Shown here: positions 7,001 through 15,354 of the stretch, piece after piece
How positions within the stretch are numbered: the first letter of the stretch is position 1
How the letters are laid out: the number at the start of each line of letters is the position of its first letter
From: Actinomycetota bacterium
Lineage (GTDB): Bacteria > Actinomycetota > Actinomycetes > S36-B12
NCBI GenBank assembly: GCA_009700485.1
Contig: WLLZ01000009.1
Coordinates: 1-28,943 of the forward strand
DNA: 28,943 bases
Direction: 5' to 3'
Translations under genes and position numbers: made by a program
The notes under the pieces: generated by a model
Database searches by the model: none
Told to the model about the DNA's origin: nothing
What the model saw: the letters and a program-made list of their open reading frames with translations, nothing else

Positions 7001-9191
7001 ACGCAAGGCTGCAAGTGTGCCGCCGGCGGAGCAGCAACGGTGGATTGAATTGGCCGATGCAATAAATCAAGCGCGCACCGAGTACTACCAGCGCGACAAG
7101 CCGACACTTTCAGATGATGATTATGACTCATATTTCCGCGAGTTACTTTCGCTTGAGCAGGACTGGCCACAGTTACAGTCCGGTGATTCTCCAAGTCTAA
7201 GTGTTGGCGGTAGCAGGTCAGAGATGTTCAATCCGGTGGAGCATCTTCATCGCATGTATTCACTTGACAACGTGTTTTCTAGTGACGAACTCGATGCTTG
7301 GCTAGCGCGCGTGGAACGGGGGATTGATCAAGTCCCTGATTATTTGTGCGAGGTAAAGATAGATGGCCTCGCTGTTGATGCGGTCTATGTCGACGGAAGA
7401 TTAAAGTCCCTAGCAACTCGTGGCGACGGTCGAGTTGGCGAGGATGTCACCTACAACGCGGCTTTTATCCCAGCAGTTCCAGCGCTGCTTACCAAACCTA
7501 AAGGCGCCGCCATCCCCAGACTTCTTGAAGTCCGCGGCGAGATTTTCCTTCCCGTGGCTACTTTTCAGCAGCTGAATGAGGAGCAACTAGCTCAAGGCCT
7601 GTCACCATTCGCCAACCCGCGTAATGCCGCGGCCGGCACCTTGCGGCAGCGCATCGATCGCCGCGAAGATGAATTGAGATCGGCGGAGCAGTCGCATACC
7701 CCGGGTGGGCGCGGTGCCTCGAAAATCGCGCGGCTGCGATCTGAACTCGAGCTCTCAATTTCTCGGCTCAATGGGTTGGGGTTGACCGTCCACGGCATTG
7801 GCGAGGTCGATGGGTTTGCAATCACCCGGCAAAGCCAAGGTTACGATTTCTTAGCAGCATTGGGTCTGCCAGTAAGTAAACTTGCCCGTGTAGAAAATAG
7901 TCTCGCCGCGGTCCGCTCTTTCATTAACCATTTCGGCGAACATCGTCACGATGTTGAGCATGAAATTGATGGCGTTGTCATTAAGGTAGACGATCTGGCG
8001 CTGCAGGCGCAACTAGGTGAGACCGCACGGGCACCGCGTTGGGCAATCGCCTATAAGTACCCGCCAGAAGTCGTCCGTACCCGGCTCATTGATATCCAAG
8101 TGAATGTGGGCCGGACCGGGCGGGTTACCCCATTCGCGATCATGGAACCTGTGAAAGTCGCAGGTTCGAGCGTTGCCATGGCCACTTTGCATAATGCATT
8201 TGAGGTGGAGCGCAAGGGTGTGCTGATCGGCGACATGGTCTATTTGCGCAAGGCCGGTGATGTCATACCCGAAATTCTCGGCCCGGTAGTTGAGGCGCGC
8301 ACCGGGAGTGAACGCCCCTTTTTGATGCCGATGCTGTGCCCCGCCTGTGGATCCACACTTGGTCCGGCCAAGGAGGGTGACAAGGATTATCGGTGCCCAA
8401 ATGCGCGCGGGTGCCCCGCCCAATTGCGGGAGCGACTTTCGCATGTGGCATCACGTGGAGCCCTAGATATTGAGGGCCTTGGTGAAAAGGCGGCCTATGC
8501 GCTTTTGGACTGCGGCTTGTTGGCCGACGAAGGTGATCTTTTTTTGCTCACGCAAGCCGATCTCCTCAACTGCGAATTTTTCAGGCGCGAGCCGGGTAAG
8601 GGGGAGGATGGCCCACAACTAACAGAAAACGCTAAGAGCATGTGGGCTCAGGTGCAACTTGCGAAAAGCCGGCCGCTCTGGCGGGTTTTGGTGGCACTTT
8701 CAATCCGGCACGTGGGCCCAACCGCGGCGCAGTCCCTTGCTCGAGTCTTCGGGAGTCTTGATTCGATTAGTTCTGCCAGTATCGCTGAGCTCGCCGAGGT
8801 TGATGGAGTCGGCGAAACCATTGCGGTGGCAGTTCGCGAGTGGTTTAGCGAGCCTTGGCATCAACAGGTGGTCTCAAAATGGCGCGCTGGCGGGGTGCAG
8901 TTTGCTGACGAGGGTGGTGGGTCGACATCACATGAGTTAGCGGGCCTGGTGGTAGTTATCACCGGATCTTTGGCCGGTTATACCCGCGATAGTGCGGCTG
9001 CGGCTGTAACAAGTCGTGGGGGCAAGGTGTCGGGTTCAGTCTCGTCCAAGACCAGTGTTTTGGTTGCCGGTGAAAGCTCCGGGTCAAAATTCGACAAGGC
9101 CGTAGCCCTTGGCGTACCGGTTATAGGTGCGGCCGGATTTGAAGTAATGCTCACCGACGGGCTGGAAGCGGCGCTGACTACAATCACGTAG
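6990..9191 (+). CDS. ligA: NAD-dependent DNA ligase LigA
   Basis: The 733-residue ligase seals nicks with NAD+. Domains in order: Ia with DDDYDSYFREL; adenylation domain with the nucleophile K123 in CEVKIDG; OB fold beginning VNVGRTGRVTPFA; zinc finger with C450, C453, C469 and C475; helix-hairpin-helix region containing LSIRHVGPTAAQSLA and VDGVGETIA; and a C-terminal BRCT domain from about residue 650 (LAGLVVVITGSLAGYTRD). Residues about 221-267 carry an insert of roughly 32 residues after the GTLRQ motif, compared with the Mycobacterium enzyme as I remember it. I use the ATG at 6990; a GTG at 6984 has better spacing from the AGAGGA site and is an alternative. The upstream extension to 6918 lies inside the previous gene and is unconserved. 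Confidence 0.96.
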   Translation: MAGERKAASVPPAEQQRWIELADAINQARTEYYQRDKPTLSDDDYDSYFRELLSLEQDWPQLQSGDSPSLSVGGSRSEMFNPVEHLHRMYSLDNVFSSDELDAWLARVERGIDQVPDYLCEVKIDGLAVDAVYVDGRLKSLATRGDGRVGEDVTYNAAFIPAVPALLTKPKGAAIPRLLEVRGEIFLPVATFQQLNEEQLAQGLSPFANPRNAAAGTLRQRIDRREDELRSAEQSHTPGGRGASKIARLRSELELSISRLNGLGLTVHGIGEVDGFAITRQSQGYDFLAALGLPVSKLARVENSLAAVRSFINHFGEHRHDVEHEIDGVVIKVDDLALQAQLGETARAPRWAIAYKYPPEVVRTRLIDIQVNVGRTGRVTPFAIMEPVKVAGSSVAMATLHNAFEVERKGVLIGDMVYLRKAGDVIPEILGPVVEARTGSERPFLMPMLCPACGSTLGPAKEGDKDYRCPNARGCPAQLRERLSHVASRGALDIEGLGEKAAYALLDCGLLADEGDLFLLTQADLLNCEFFRREPGKGEDGPQLTENAKSMWAQVQLAKSRPLWRVLVALSIRHVGPTAAQSLARVFGSLDSISSASIAELAEVDGVGETIAVAVREWFSEPWHQQVVSKWRAGGVQFADEGGGSTSHELAGLVVVITGSLAGYTRDSAAAAVTSRGGKVSGSVSSKTSVLVAGESSGSKFDKAVALGVPVIGAAGFEVMLTDGLEAALTTIT

Positions 9192-9493
9192 TGACCGCAA
9201 TTACCCGTCAGGAAGTCGCCCATCTGGCCAAATTAGCCCGACTTGACCTAACCGCTACCGAACTTGACCACTATGCGGAGCAGCTAGCTGTAATTTTGCA
9301 GTCGGTCGCCCGAATTTCGGAGGTGGCCGCCGATGACATACCCCCAACCTCCCATCCGGTGCCGATTGAAAATGTTTTCCGCGATGACTTCGCGTATCCG
9401 GGGCTAGATCGGGCCGAGGTTTTCGCCTCAGCTCCGGCGACTCAAGATGATCGTTTCCGAGTTCCCAGGATTCTGGACGAGGAACAAGCATGA
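9191..9493 (+). CDS. gatC: Glu-tRNA(Gln) amidotransferase subunit C
   Basis: The 100-residue product is typical GatC: ITRQEVAHLAKLARLDLTATEL at the N-terminus, an amphipathic helix, then the extended tail with PPTSHPVPIENVFRDD that wraps between GatA and GatB. It stabilises the GatCAB amidotransferase. Its GTG shares one base with the ligA stop (TAGTG), and its stop overlaps gatA (ATGA), so translation of ligA, gatC and gatA appears coupled. Confidence 0.95.
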   Translation: MTAITRQEVAHLAKLARLDLTATELDHYAEQLAVILQSVARISEVAADDIPPTSHPVPIENVFRDDFAYPGLDRAEVFASAPATQDDRFRVPRILDEEQA

Positions 9494-10995
9494 ATAGCGT
9501 CGATGCCGACCTCATTCGCCAATCTGCAAGTGTGCTCGCCGCAGCAATTTCCGAAGGGGAGGTTTCATCCCTTGAAGTAACCAAGGCCCATCTGGCGCGC
9601 ATCGCTGAGGTCGACGAGCGAGTTCACGCTTTTTTGCAGGTGACGAGTGAAGAAGCGCTCGCAGCGGCTGAATTAGTTGATGAAAAACGTAGATCAGGAG
9701 CCAAGTTGGGTGCCCTAGCCGGGGTGCCGATTGCGGTTAAGGATGTCCTGACGATGCGCGGGGTGCCTACCACCTGTGGATCTAAAATTCTTGAAGGTTG
9801 GCGGCCGCCTTATGACGCCACCGTTGTTGCGCGCTTGCGGGCCGCCGACATGGTGATCTTGGGCAAGACCAACATGGATGAATTCGCGATGGGCTCTTCA
9901 ACCGAGCACTCCGCGTACGGTCCGACACACAACCCATGGGATTTAACACGGATTCCCGGTGGTTCCGGTGGCGGATCGGCGGCTTCGCTGGCGGCCTTTG
10001 AGGCGCCACTGGCGATTGGCACCGACACCGGCGGATCAATTCGTCAGCCGGCGGCGCTCACCGGCACGGTTGGAGTCAAGCCGACTTATGGTGGGGTTTC
10101 ACGATACGGCTTGGTGGCATTGGCATCATCACTCGATCAGGCCGGCCCGTGCGCCCGTTCGGTGTTAGATGCCGCATTACTTCACTCCGTCATTGCAGGG
10201 CATGACCCACGCGACTCAACTTCAATTAATGCGCCGGTGCCCGACGTGGTGGCCGCAGCGAATCGTGGCGATGTACGTGGGCTGCGAATTGGCCTGGTGA
10301 AGGAGCTCGGCGGTGCGGGCTATCAGGTCGGAGTTTTGCAGCGATTTAACGAAGCCGTCGAGTTACTTCAAGGCCTCGGGGCCGAAGTAGTTGAGGTTTC
10401 CTGCCCCAACTTTGACTATGCACTAGGCGCCTACTATTTGATTCTTCCGGCGGAGGCTTCGAGTAATCTCGCACGCTTCGACGGTATGCGCTATGGGCTT
10501 CGAGCAGGTGATGACGGATCAAATTCTGTTGAGCAAGTGATGTCAATTAGTCGCGAGGCTGGATTTGGAGCCGAAGTTAAGCGGCGCATCATGCTCGGCA
10601 CCTATGCTCTCTCGAGCGGTTATTACGATGCTTATTACGGGCAAGCCCAAAAAGTGCGGACTCTCATCACCCGCGACTTCAATGCAGCTTTCGATAAAGC
10701 GGATGTGCTCATCTCGCCGACCGCGCCGACCACAGCTTTCAAAATTGGCGAAAAGGTCGATGATCCGCTGGCAATGTACTTGAACGACATCGCCACCATT
10801 CCGGTAAATCTGGCCGGTAACTGCGCGATGTCGCTACCGGTTGGCCTCGCGCCGGCTGATGGGCTGCCGGTGGGCCTGCAGATCATGGCACCGCCGATGG
10901 CCGACGACCGGCTCTATCTCGTGGGCTCGGCACTTGAGTCGGCACTTACCGACAAATGGGGCCACCTACTTATTGAGGAGGTGCCGAGCCTGTGA
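9490..10995 (+). CDS. gatA: Glu-tRNA(Gln) amidotransferase subunit A
   Basis: The 501-residue amidase releases ammonia from glutamine for transamidation of Glu-tRNA(Gln). The Ser-cisSer-Lys triad is present: K84 in GVPIAVKDVL, S159 in PGGSGGGSAAS and the nucleophile S183 in DTGGSIRQPAAL. GKTNMDEFAMGSSTEHSAYG and NPWDLTRIPGG are strong family signatures, and the C-terminus holds LPVGLQIMAPPMADDRL. The usual GGSSGGS is GGSGGGS here, a change next to the cis-serine that leaves the catalytic residue intact. The start ATG overlaps gatC, and the stop overlaps the gatB GTG (GTGA). Confidence 0.97.
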   Translation: MNSVDADLIRQSASVLAAAISEGEVSSLEVTKAHLARIAEVDERVHAFLQVTSEEALAAAELVDEKRRSGAKLGALAGVPIAVKDVLTMRGVPTTCGSKILEGWRPPYDATVVARLRAADMVILGKTNMDEFAMGSSTEHSAYGPTHNPWDLTRIPGGSGGGSAASLAAFEAPLAIGTDTGGSIRQPAALTGTVGVKPTYGGVSRYGLVALASSLDQAGPCARSVLDAALLHSVIAGHDPRDSTSINAPVPDVVAAANRGDVRGLRIGLVKELGGAGYQVGVLQRFNEAVELLQGLGAEVVEVSCPNFDYALGAYYLILPAEASSNLARFDGMRYGLRAGDDGSNSVEQVMSISREAGFGAEVKRRIMLGTYALSSGYYDAYYGQAQKVRTLITRDFNAAFDKADVLISPTAPTTAFKIGEKVDDPLAMYLNDIATIPVNLAGNCAMSLPVGLAPADGLPVGLQIMAPPMADDRLYLVGSALESALTDKWGHLLIEEVPSL

Positions 10996-12509
10996 GTACC
11001 AATCATGAAACCGTACCTTTTGAAGAAGCCATGACCAGGTATGAGCCGATCATCGGTCTTGAGGTGCATGTTGAATTGGGCACTAACTCAAAAATGTTCT
11101 GCTCATGCTCGACAACTTTTGGTGCCGCTCCCAATACTCAGGTGTGCCCGGTATGTCTTGGGCTACCCGGCTCAATGCCGGTACTCAATCGGGTGGCCGT
11201 TGAATCAACCATTCGCATAGGCCTTGCCCTAAATTGCGATATTGCCACCTGGTGTCGATTTGCTCGCAAGAACTATTTCTACCCTGATATGCCAAAGGAT
11301 TACCAAGTTAGTCAGTATGACGAACCCCTATGCACCAATGGTTGGCTTGATGTCACAGTTGCCACCGATGAAGGCCCGCAGGTCGTGCGCGTTGAAATAG
11401 AGCGGGTACACATGGAAGAGGACACCGGCAAGCTGACACATGCTGGCGGTGCCACCGGCCGCATTCACGGAGCTGACTATTCCCTCGTTGATTACAACCG
11501 AGCTGGTATTCCGCTCATTGAAATTGTTACCAAGACAGTTATCGGCACCGGGTCTTTGGCGCCGGCTGTTGCGCGGGCTTATGTCACAGAGTTACGCGAT
11601 GTGATGCGTGCGCTGGGAGTCTCTGATGTGCGCATGGAGGAAGGCTCCCTTCGCTGTGACGCCAACCTGTCACTTAATAAGCCCGGGGAGGGCTGGGGCA
11701 CTCGCAGTGAAACAAAGAATGTGAATTCACTGAGGTCGGTCGAGCGTGCGGTGCACTCTGAAATCGAAAGGCAAGCCGCAGTTCTAGACTCGGGCGGTCG
11801 AGTGATTCAGGAGACCCGCCATTTTCAGGAAGATACCGGACGCTCAATCTCGGGTCGGTCCAAAGAACAGGCCGAGGATTACCGTTACTTCCCAGAGCCA
11901 GATTTAGTACCAATTGCTCCATCTCTTGCGTGGGTTGAAGAATTGCGGGCTACCTTGCCCGAAGTGCCCTCCGTCAAGCGCGCTCGTCTGCAGAACACGT
12001 GGGGGATCAATGAGTTCGAGTTGGCGACATTGGTGAATGCGGGTGCGGTTGAACTGGTTGAGGCCAGCATCGCGGCGGGTGTTGACCCTGCAGCCGCTCG
12101 AAAGTGGTGGACCGGCGAGTTATTGCGTGTGGCCAATGAGCGTGGTGTCGAGCTCAGCGAATTGCCGGTGACGGTGGCCCAGATAGCCCGAGTTGAAGCC
12201 CTTATCTCTGATGGCAGCCTCAATGACAAACTAGCCCGCCAAGTTTTCGAAGGTGTGTTGGCTGGTGAAGGTGATGTTGATTCAGTCATAGCGCAACGAG
12301 GCCTCGCGGTAGTGAGCGACGACGGTGCACTCCTTGCGGCTATTGACGAAGCGTTAGCCGCGCAGCCAGATGTTGCCGAGAAAATAAGGAGCGGAAAGAT
12401 CCAAGCCGCTGGAGCAATCGTGGGTGCCGTTATGAAGACCACAAAGGGCCAGGCTGATGCGGCTAAAGTTCGGGCGCTACTGCTTGAACGCCTCGGGGTA
12501 AGTGAGTAG
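10992..12509 (+). CDS. gatB: Glu-tRNA(Gln) amidotransferase subunit B
   Basis: The 505-residue kinase-like subunit activates Glu-tRNA(Gln) and binds the tRNA. It shows YEPIIGLEVHVEL, a four-cysteine zinc site (C37, C39, C52, C55), FARKNYFYPDMPKDYQVSQYDEPLC, HMEEDTGKLTH, DYNRAGIPLIEIV and METN-equivalent SETKNVNSLRSVERA. The C-terminal helical YqeY-like tail (GAIVGAVMKTTKGQADAAKVRALLLERL) contacts the tRNA. The GTG start overlaps the gatA stop; an internal ATG at codon 14 is less likely. With gltX and tRNA-Gln near the window end, this implies Gln-tRNA is made indirectly. Confidence 0.97.
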   Translation: MSTNHETVPFEEAMTRYEPIIGLEVHVELGTNSKMFCSCSTTFGAAPNTQVCPVCLGLPGSMPVLNRVAVESTIRIGLALNCDIATWCRFARKNYFYPDMPKDYQVSQYDEPLCTNGWLDVTVATDEGPQVVRVEIERVHMEEDTGKLTHAGGATGRIHGADYSLVDYNRAGIPLIEIVTKTVIGTGSLAPAVARAYVTELRDVMRALGVSDVRMEEGSLRCDANLSLNKPGEGWGTRSETKNVNSLRSVERAVHSEIERQAAVLDSGGRVIQETRHFQEDTGRSISGRSKEQAEDYRYFPEPDLVPIAPSLAWVEELRATLPEVPSVKRARLQNTWGINEFELATLVNAGAVELVEASIAAGVDPAAARKWWTGELLRVANERGVELSELPVTVAQIARVEALISDGSLNDKLARQVFEGVLAGEGDVDSVIAQRGLAVVSDDGALLAAIDEALAAQPDVAEKIRSGKIQAAGAIVGAVMKTTKGQADAAKVRALLLERLGVSE

Positions 12510-12515
12510 TTCGCC

Positions 12516-13412
12516 TTGGCTGGTATCGCGTTGCTACCGACTTTTTTACAGGGCGTCGAGTTTGCGGGCGAACATGTTTTCTATGACGGGGCGCCTGTTT
12601 CAGAGGACTTGCAGCGGGCTGGGTTCTTCGTCCCCGAATATATGGGGCCAAAATCCACGGTAGAGGTACTGGTCGATATGCCGGCGCTCGAGGTAGTGCA
12701 GTTGCTCACCGCGGGCTTTGATTACGTGTTGCCGTACCTGCCCGCTGGGGCAAAACTGTGTAATGCGGCGGGCGTGCACGATGCCAGCACCGCCGAACTA
12801 GCGATCGGTCTCATTATCTCTTCACTTCGCGGACTAGATGTCGCCGCCCGAAATATGGTGTCCGGCACATGGCAACATGAAACTAGGCCGAGCCTTGCAG
12901 ATCGTGCGGTGCTGGTGCTGGGTGCTGGCGGGGTAGGGCAGGCAATTAGGGCGCGCCTTGAACCATTTGAGACCACCGTCACCATGATCGGGCGCGTCGC
13001 TCGAACGGGAGTTCACGCGGTAAGTGAGCTGGATTCGTTACTGCCGAACGCTGACGTAGTAGTTATCGCGGTTCCACTTGACGTCACGACCGATGGTCTG
13101 GTCGATTTGCAGTTTCTGCAGCGAATGAAGGCGGGGGCCTTGTTGGTGAATGTGGCGCGCGGCCGGGTAGTAGTAACCGAGGCGCTCATTGCGCAATTGC
13201 ACGCAGGCCACATCAGTGCGGCACTCGATGTGAGCGACCCGGAGCCGCTGCCGCCGGATCACCCGCTCTGGTCATGCCCCAATTTGATAATTTCACCCCA
13301 TGTCGGCGGCGATACGTCAGCATTTGGCCCACGCGCTAGAGCACTGGTTAAGGATCAGTTGGCTCGTTGGGCAAGTGGCCAGGAGCTGAGAAATGTCATC
13401 CCCACTCCATAA
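12516..13412 (+). CDS. D-isomer-specific 2-hydroxyacid dehydrogenase
   Basis: The 298-residue protein has the family's NAD-binding core: GAGGVG at 136-141, the catalytic arginine R215 in VNVARGRVV, E243 in DPEPLPPDHPLW and H262 in SPHVGGDTS. The N-terminal catalytic domain is shorter than in SerA and there is no ACT domain, so it is not a second phosphoglycerate dehydrogenase. The substrate (a 2-hydroxy or 2-keto acid) cannot be assigned. The start is TTG, 6 nt after the gatB stop, so initiation probably relies on coupling. I recall a similar gene between gatB and ilvBNC in Streptomyces. Confidence 0.85.
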   Translation: MAGIALLPTFLQGVEFAGEHVFYDGAPVSEDLQRAGFFVPEYMGPKSTVEVLVDMPALEVVQLLTAGFDYVLPYLPAGAKLCNAAGVHDASTAELAIGLIISSLRGLDVAARNMVSGTWQHETRPSLADRAVLVLGAGGVGQAIRARLEPFETTVTMIGRVARTGVHAVSELDSLLPNADVVVIAVPLDVTTDGLVDLQFLQRMKAGALLVNVARGRVVVTEALIAQLHAGHISAALDVSDPEPLPPDHPLWSCPNLIISPHVGGDTSAFGPRARALVKDQLARWASGQELRNVIPTP

Positions 13413-13443
13413 GCCCGATAGGCCGCCGGTTCAAGTGAAACAT

Positions 13444-13449
13444 TAGGGT
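13444..13449 (+). promoter_or_regulatory. Putative -10 box before ilvD
   Basis: TAGGGT lies 6 nt before the ilvD ATG, matching the leaderless spacing seen elsewhere in the window. The same bases (AGGG) could instead act as a weak ribosome site, so the two readings cannot be separated by sequence alone. Confidence 0.4.
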
Positions 13450-13455
13450 GACGTC

Positions 13456-15144
13456 ATGACTAATATGAAGCCGCGAAGTTCTGAAGTCACCGATGGCCTA
13501 GAGCGCGCCGCCGCCCGCGGGATGCTCCGCGCGGTGGGGATGTCCGATGAAGACTTCCCCAAGCCACAAATCGGCGTCGCATCGTCGTGGAATGAGATCA
13601 CCCCTTGCAATCTTTCGCTGGAGCGCTTAGCCAGATCAGCGAAGGAAGGGGTGCACCAAGCCGGCGGCTTCCCGATGCAGTTCGGCACGATCTCGGTGTC
13701 CGATGGCATCTCAATGGGCCATGAAGGTATGCATTTTTCGCTCGTCTCGCGCGAGATCATCGCCGACTCGGTTGAAGCTGTGATGCAGGCCGAACGCCTC
13801 GACGGAATGGTCACCTTCGCGGGATGCGACAAGTCGCTTCCAGGGATGTTGATGGCTTCTGCACGCATCGATGTGGCTTCAGTTTTTGTTTATGCAGGTT
13901 CAATACTTCCCGGCCACGTGAAATTATCCGATGGCACTGAAAAAGATGTCACGATCATTGATGCATTTGAGGCCGTTGGAGCCTGTGCCCGCGGGCTAAT
14001 GTCGCGAGCCGATGTTGACACGATTGAGCGAGCAATTTGCCCAGGTGAAGGCGCCTGCGGAGGTATGTACACCGCAAACACCATGGCGAGTGCAGCTGAA
14101 GCCATGGGGATGTCATTGCCTGGTTCGGCAGCCCCGCCGGCTGTTGATCGCCGCCGCGATGGGTTTGCGCGGCGCTCCGGTGAGGCCGTTGTCGAACTGA
14201 TTCGCCAGGGTATTACGACCAGCGACATCATCACGAAGCAATCCCTCGAGAATGCAATTGCGGTGGTAATGGCATTTGGCGGTTCAACTAATGCGGTCTT
14301 GCACCTGCTTGCCATTGCCCATGAAGCAAATGTTGAACTTGAGATGGAGGATTTCCATCGAATCGGTTCGAAGGTGCCACTACTCGCCGACGTAAAGCCA
14401 TTTGGCCGATTCGTTATGAGTGACGTGGACCGAGTCGGTGGCGTGCCAGTAATTATGCGGGCCTTACTTGACGCTGGCTTGATGCATGGCGACTGCCTCA
14501 CGGTAACGGGCAAAACGATGGCGGAGAACCTGGCCAATATTAATCCACCGGACCCAGACGGCGACATCTTGTATGCGTCGAAAAATGCAATTGCAACTAC
14601 CGGGGGTATCACAATTTTATCGGGATCGATGGCTCCAGAAGGTGCCGTTGTTAAAAATGCCGGAGTATCGGTGGATGTATTCGAAGGCGCCGCACGGGTA
14701 TTCGAGCGTGAGCAGTCTGCGATGGCAGCACTCGAAGATGGCACCATTCAAAAAGGCGATGTCGTCGTCATTCGCTACGAGGGCCCCAAAGGCGGCCCGG
14801 GTATGCGCGAAATGCTGATGATTACTGGGGCCATCAAGGGCGCCGGGTTGGGCAAGGACGTCATGCTCATCACCGACGGCCGGTTCTCCGGTGGCACCAC
14901 CGGGCTATGCGTTGGCCACGTTGCACCCGAGGCCGTTGATGGCGGCCCCATCGGGCTAGTTGCCAATGGTGATCGGGTCCGAATCGATATCGGCGCCCGG
15001 ACTTTAGATCTACTTGTTGATGAGGCCGAACTAGCCAAGCGGGCGGCGGCATTTGTCCCGCTGCCGCACGGCTACACCAGGGGGGTCCTGGCCAAATACA
15101 CCAAGTTGGTGGGCTCGGCCTCCAAAGGCGCGGTCTGCGACTAG
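13456..15144 (+). CDS. ilvD: Dihydroxy-acid dehydratase
   Basis: The 562-residue Fe-S enzyme dehydrates 2,3-dihydroxy-isovalerate and -methylvalerate to the keto acids of valine and isoleucine. Cluster cysteines are visible: C51 in NEITPCN, C124 in FAGCDKSLPGM (followed by D125 and K126 of the active site) and C201 in PGEGACGGMYTANTMA. ITDGRFSGGTTGLCVGHVAPEA near the C-terminus is also diagnostic. Length is normal. It lies 43 nt after the hydroxyacid dehydrogenase and upstream of the ilvB leader; because that leader has its own promoter and terminator, ilvD is probably controlled separately from ilvBNC. Confidence 0.97.
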   Translation: MTNMKPRSSEVTDGLERAAARGMLRAVGMSDEDFPKPQIGVASSWNEITPCNLSLERLARSAKEGVHQAGGFPMQFGTISVSDGISMGHEGMHFSLVSREIIADSVEAVMQAERLDGMVTFAGCDKSLPGMLMASARIDVASVFVYAGSILPGHVKLSDGTEKDVTIIDAFEAVGACARGLMSRADVDTIERAICPGEGACGGMYTANTMASAAEAMGMSLPGSAAPPAVDRRRDGFARRSGEAVVELIRQGITTSDIITKQSLENAIAVVMAFGGSTNAVLHLLAIAHEANVELEMEDFHRIGSKVPLLADVKPFGRFVMSDVDRVGGVPVIMRALLDAGLMHGDCLTVTGKTMAENLANINPPDPDGDILYASKNAIATTGGITILSGSMAPEGAVVKNAGVSVDVFEGAARVFEREQSAMAALEDGTIQKGDVVVIRYEGPKGGPGMREMLMITGAIKGAGLGKDVMLITDGRFSGGTTGLCVGHVAPEAVDGGPIGLVANGDRVRIDIGARTLDLLVDEAELAKRAAAFVPLPHGYTRGVLAKYTKLVGSASKGAVCD

Positions 15145-15163
15145 GGGGTTGGGCGGGGCCGGC

Positions 15164-15192
15164 GTGACAGATTGCCCGGGGACCGGTAAAGT
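15164..15192 (+). promoter_or_regulatory. Promoter of the ilvB leader
   Basis: GTGACA at 15164-15169 (5 of 6 to TTGACA), a 17-nt spacer and TAAAGT at 15187-15192 make a good sigma-70-type promoter. The predicted start falls at about 15199-15200, on the GTG of the leader peptide. Confidence 0.65.
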
Positions 15193-15199
15193 GCAACTT

Positions 15200-15238
15200 G
15201 TGGAAATGAATCTCGTAGTTATTAGGCGCGCGGGCTAG
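15200..15238 (+). CDS. ilvB attenuator leader peptide MEMNLVVIRRAG
   Basis: This is a 12-codon frame: GTG, GAA, ATG, AAT, then CTC GTA GTT ATT (Leu-Val-Val-Ile), then AGG CGC GCG GGC and TAG. Four consecutive branched-chain codons just before a hairpin and a terminator are the signature of an amino-acid attenuation leader. The GTG coincides with the expected transcription start, so it may be translated leaderless; an internal ATG at 15206 would give a 10-residue version. It precedes ilvB by about 115 nt. Leader-peptide attenuation of ilvB is established for Actinobacteria as a class; the assignment here rests on composition and layout. Confidence 0.75.
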   Translation: MEMNLVVIRRAG

Positions 15239-15255
15239 ACGCATACTCCGCGCGC
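15226..15255 (+). promoter_or_regulatory. Attenuator hairpin 1 of the ilvB leader
   Basis: GCGCGCGG at 15226-15233 pairs perfectly with CCGCGCGC at 15248-15255 (8 bp, 14-nt loop). The 5' arm begins two bases after the Leu-Val-Val-Ile codons, so a ribosome stalled there would block it. The CTCCG at 15246-15250, partly held in this stem, repeats the CTCCG of the terminator's 5' arm (15260-15264) and could compete for its 3' arm. Confidence 0.6.
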
Positions 15256-15257
15256 TG

Positions 15258-15290
15258 CCCTCCGTCACCCACCAGGGTCGGGGGGTTTTT
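15258..15290 (+). terminator. Intrinsic terminator in the ilvB leader (attenuator)
   Basis: CCCTCCG at 15258-15264 pairs with CGGGGGG at 15279-15285 (one G-U pair). An inner ACCC/GGGT stem sits around an ACCA loop with a 2-nt bulge, and five T residues follow. It sits between the leader peptide and ilvB, so it is an attenuator and not the end of an upstream unit. Confidence 0.75.
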
Positions 15291-15354
15291 CATTGGAGCG
15301 GCACAATTAAGTTCGGGCAGTGAGTTAATCGTCTAGGCAAGGAAGGCAGGGATC

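Noticed and set aside
12516..13412. Second serA
   Set aside because: It has the dehydrogenase core and catalytic triad but no ACT or intervening domain and a shorter, divergent N-terminal domain; the true serA is at 18766.
13890..14747. Minus-strand frame of 285 codons inside ilvD
   Set aside because: Antisense to conserved IlvD Fe-S and active-site motifs; Ser/Ala/Ile-rich shadow translation without a domain.
15145..15354. T-box riboswitch before ilvB
   Set aside because: No T-box consensus sequence or specifier-loop layout; a leader peptide and attenuator explain the region better. The same holds for the cimA and leuA leaders.
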